Shown: positions 63,458 to 64,000 of the stretch, one piece after another
Position numbering within the stretch: position 1 is the stretch's first letter
Layout of the letters: each line of letters begins with the position of its first letter
Assembly (NCBI GenBank): GCA_023548195.1
Contig: JAJHZJ010000496.1
Location: 5,329,001 to 5,393,000 of the forward strand
DNA: 64,000 bases
From: Bettongia penicillata ogilbyi
Lineage: Eukaryota; Chordata; Mammalia; Diprotodontia; Potoroidae
Direction: 5' to 3'
Translations under genes and position numbers: made by a program
Notes under the pieces: generated by a model
Told to the model about the DNA's origin: nothing
What the model saw: only the letters and a program-made list of their open reading frames with translations
Database searches by the model: none

Positions 63458-63509
63458 AGAAAGAGATAGGCAAGATGGGTCTTACCCAAAAGAGGGAGAT
63501 CAGAACAGT

Positions 63510-63625
63510 GAGGGAGAACTCTAGGACTTAAGCTGAAGGTGATGATGTTTAGCTTGCAGAAAAGAAAATTGAGAGGGAATAATATCTCTTTAGTAACTGA
63601 TAGGACTGACAAGTGAAAGAGCATA
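63510..63625 (+). mobile_element. CR1/L3 LINE fragment
   Basis: CTTAAGCTGAAGGTGATGAT, GTTTAGCTTGCAGAAAAGAA and AATTGAGAGGGAATAATATC are the sense CR1/L3 3' region. Confidence 0.65.
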
Positions 63626-64000
63626 TGTATAATGCAGACGCTAAAGGAATTAGAGAAACTTACCTCCAGGGCTGTGGTCAGGCGTGCGGTGAGAGAAGAG
63701 CAGGAGAGAGGATGGTTTGTGCCCTGCCAGTGGTTGGATTCAGCAATTTCATTGTTCTAGGTAATATAACACATCTATTCCTGATTGGCTAAAATATGAG
63801 GATACATAGCTATCAGCAAAGTCAACTCATTTATACTGAAAGTGTTTTTTACTATGCATAAAGTCACGAAGACGTGAATTGATTCGATGCTTGTGTTAGT
63901 TACCATGGTCGAGTTACCTGACGACTTAGATAATGCCTGTGGTAGCAACTTAAGTGTTATCATGAAAGTGAAATTAAATAATGTATGTCAATTTCTTTGT
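63626..64000. other. Repeat-poor block with clustered CpGs
   Basis: No repeat family is recognised. Five CpGs fall within 63,867-63,923 (AGTCACGAAGACGTG, TTCGATG, GGTCGAG, CTGACGAC), well above the local rate. Runs off the right edge of the window. No gene is supported. Confidence 0.35.

Overview
The window is non-coding mammalian DNA, and its repeats point to a marsupial (metatherian). The evidence is many diverged copies of a tRNA-head SINE that starts like GGCAGCTAGGTGGC and ends in the run ...GCCAAGAAAACCCC...AGTCAGACATGACTGAACAA; L1 3' ends of the type common in marsupials; an old background of L2, MIR/MIR3/THER1-type SINEs and CR1/L3; and AT-rich, CpG-poor base composition. I cannot fix the species. 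All family names come from recognition by eye, not from a library search.

I find no protein-coding gene, exon, tRNA, rRNA or other RNA gene that I can support. Every long open frame is a translated microsatellite or purine/pyrimidine tract, a frame on or opposite a transposon, or a chance frame with no family signature. The window reads as intergenic or deep-intronic DNA.

Layout: 1-1285 holds two antisense L1 ORF1-region fragments in direct order. 1.6-13 kb has L2/MIR/SINE copies, a GAA triplet array (6.73-6.82 kb) and two repeat-poor blocks that may be conserved elements (7.3-7.9 and 11.4-11.8 kb). 13.9-15.9 kb holds two L1 3' ends in inverted orientation. 16-27.6 kb is dense in nested MIR, L2 and SINE copies, with a GGAA array at 24.0-24.4 kb. 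27.6-36 kb is repeat-poor apart from a HAL1-like element (30.1-31.0 kb), TA/TG microsatellites and a second GGAA array. 36-46 kb holds long antisense L2 copies broken by MIR-type SINEs and a duplicated GA-rich tract (39.7-40.2 kb). 46.87-47.16 kb is a hAT-type MITE with an exact 8-bp target duplication. 52.3-53.1 kb is an L1 3' end. 55.24-55.32 kb is a short palindromic mariner-like MITE. 55.7-57.2 kb is repeat-poor. 60-64 kb has CR1/L3, a long L2 with an internal tandem duplication, and an L1 that keeps both ends but has lost its middle (62.13-63.46 kb).

With no genes there is no pathway to describe. What the sequence records is a layered insertion history: CR1/L3, L2 and MIR first, then HAL1/L1 and the marsupial SINE, with several insertions datable against each other by nesting and target duplications. 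The likeliest functional DNA is the repeat-poor blocks, which I list as candidates only.
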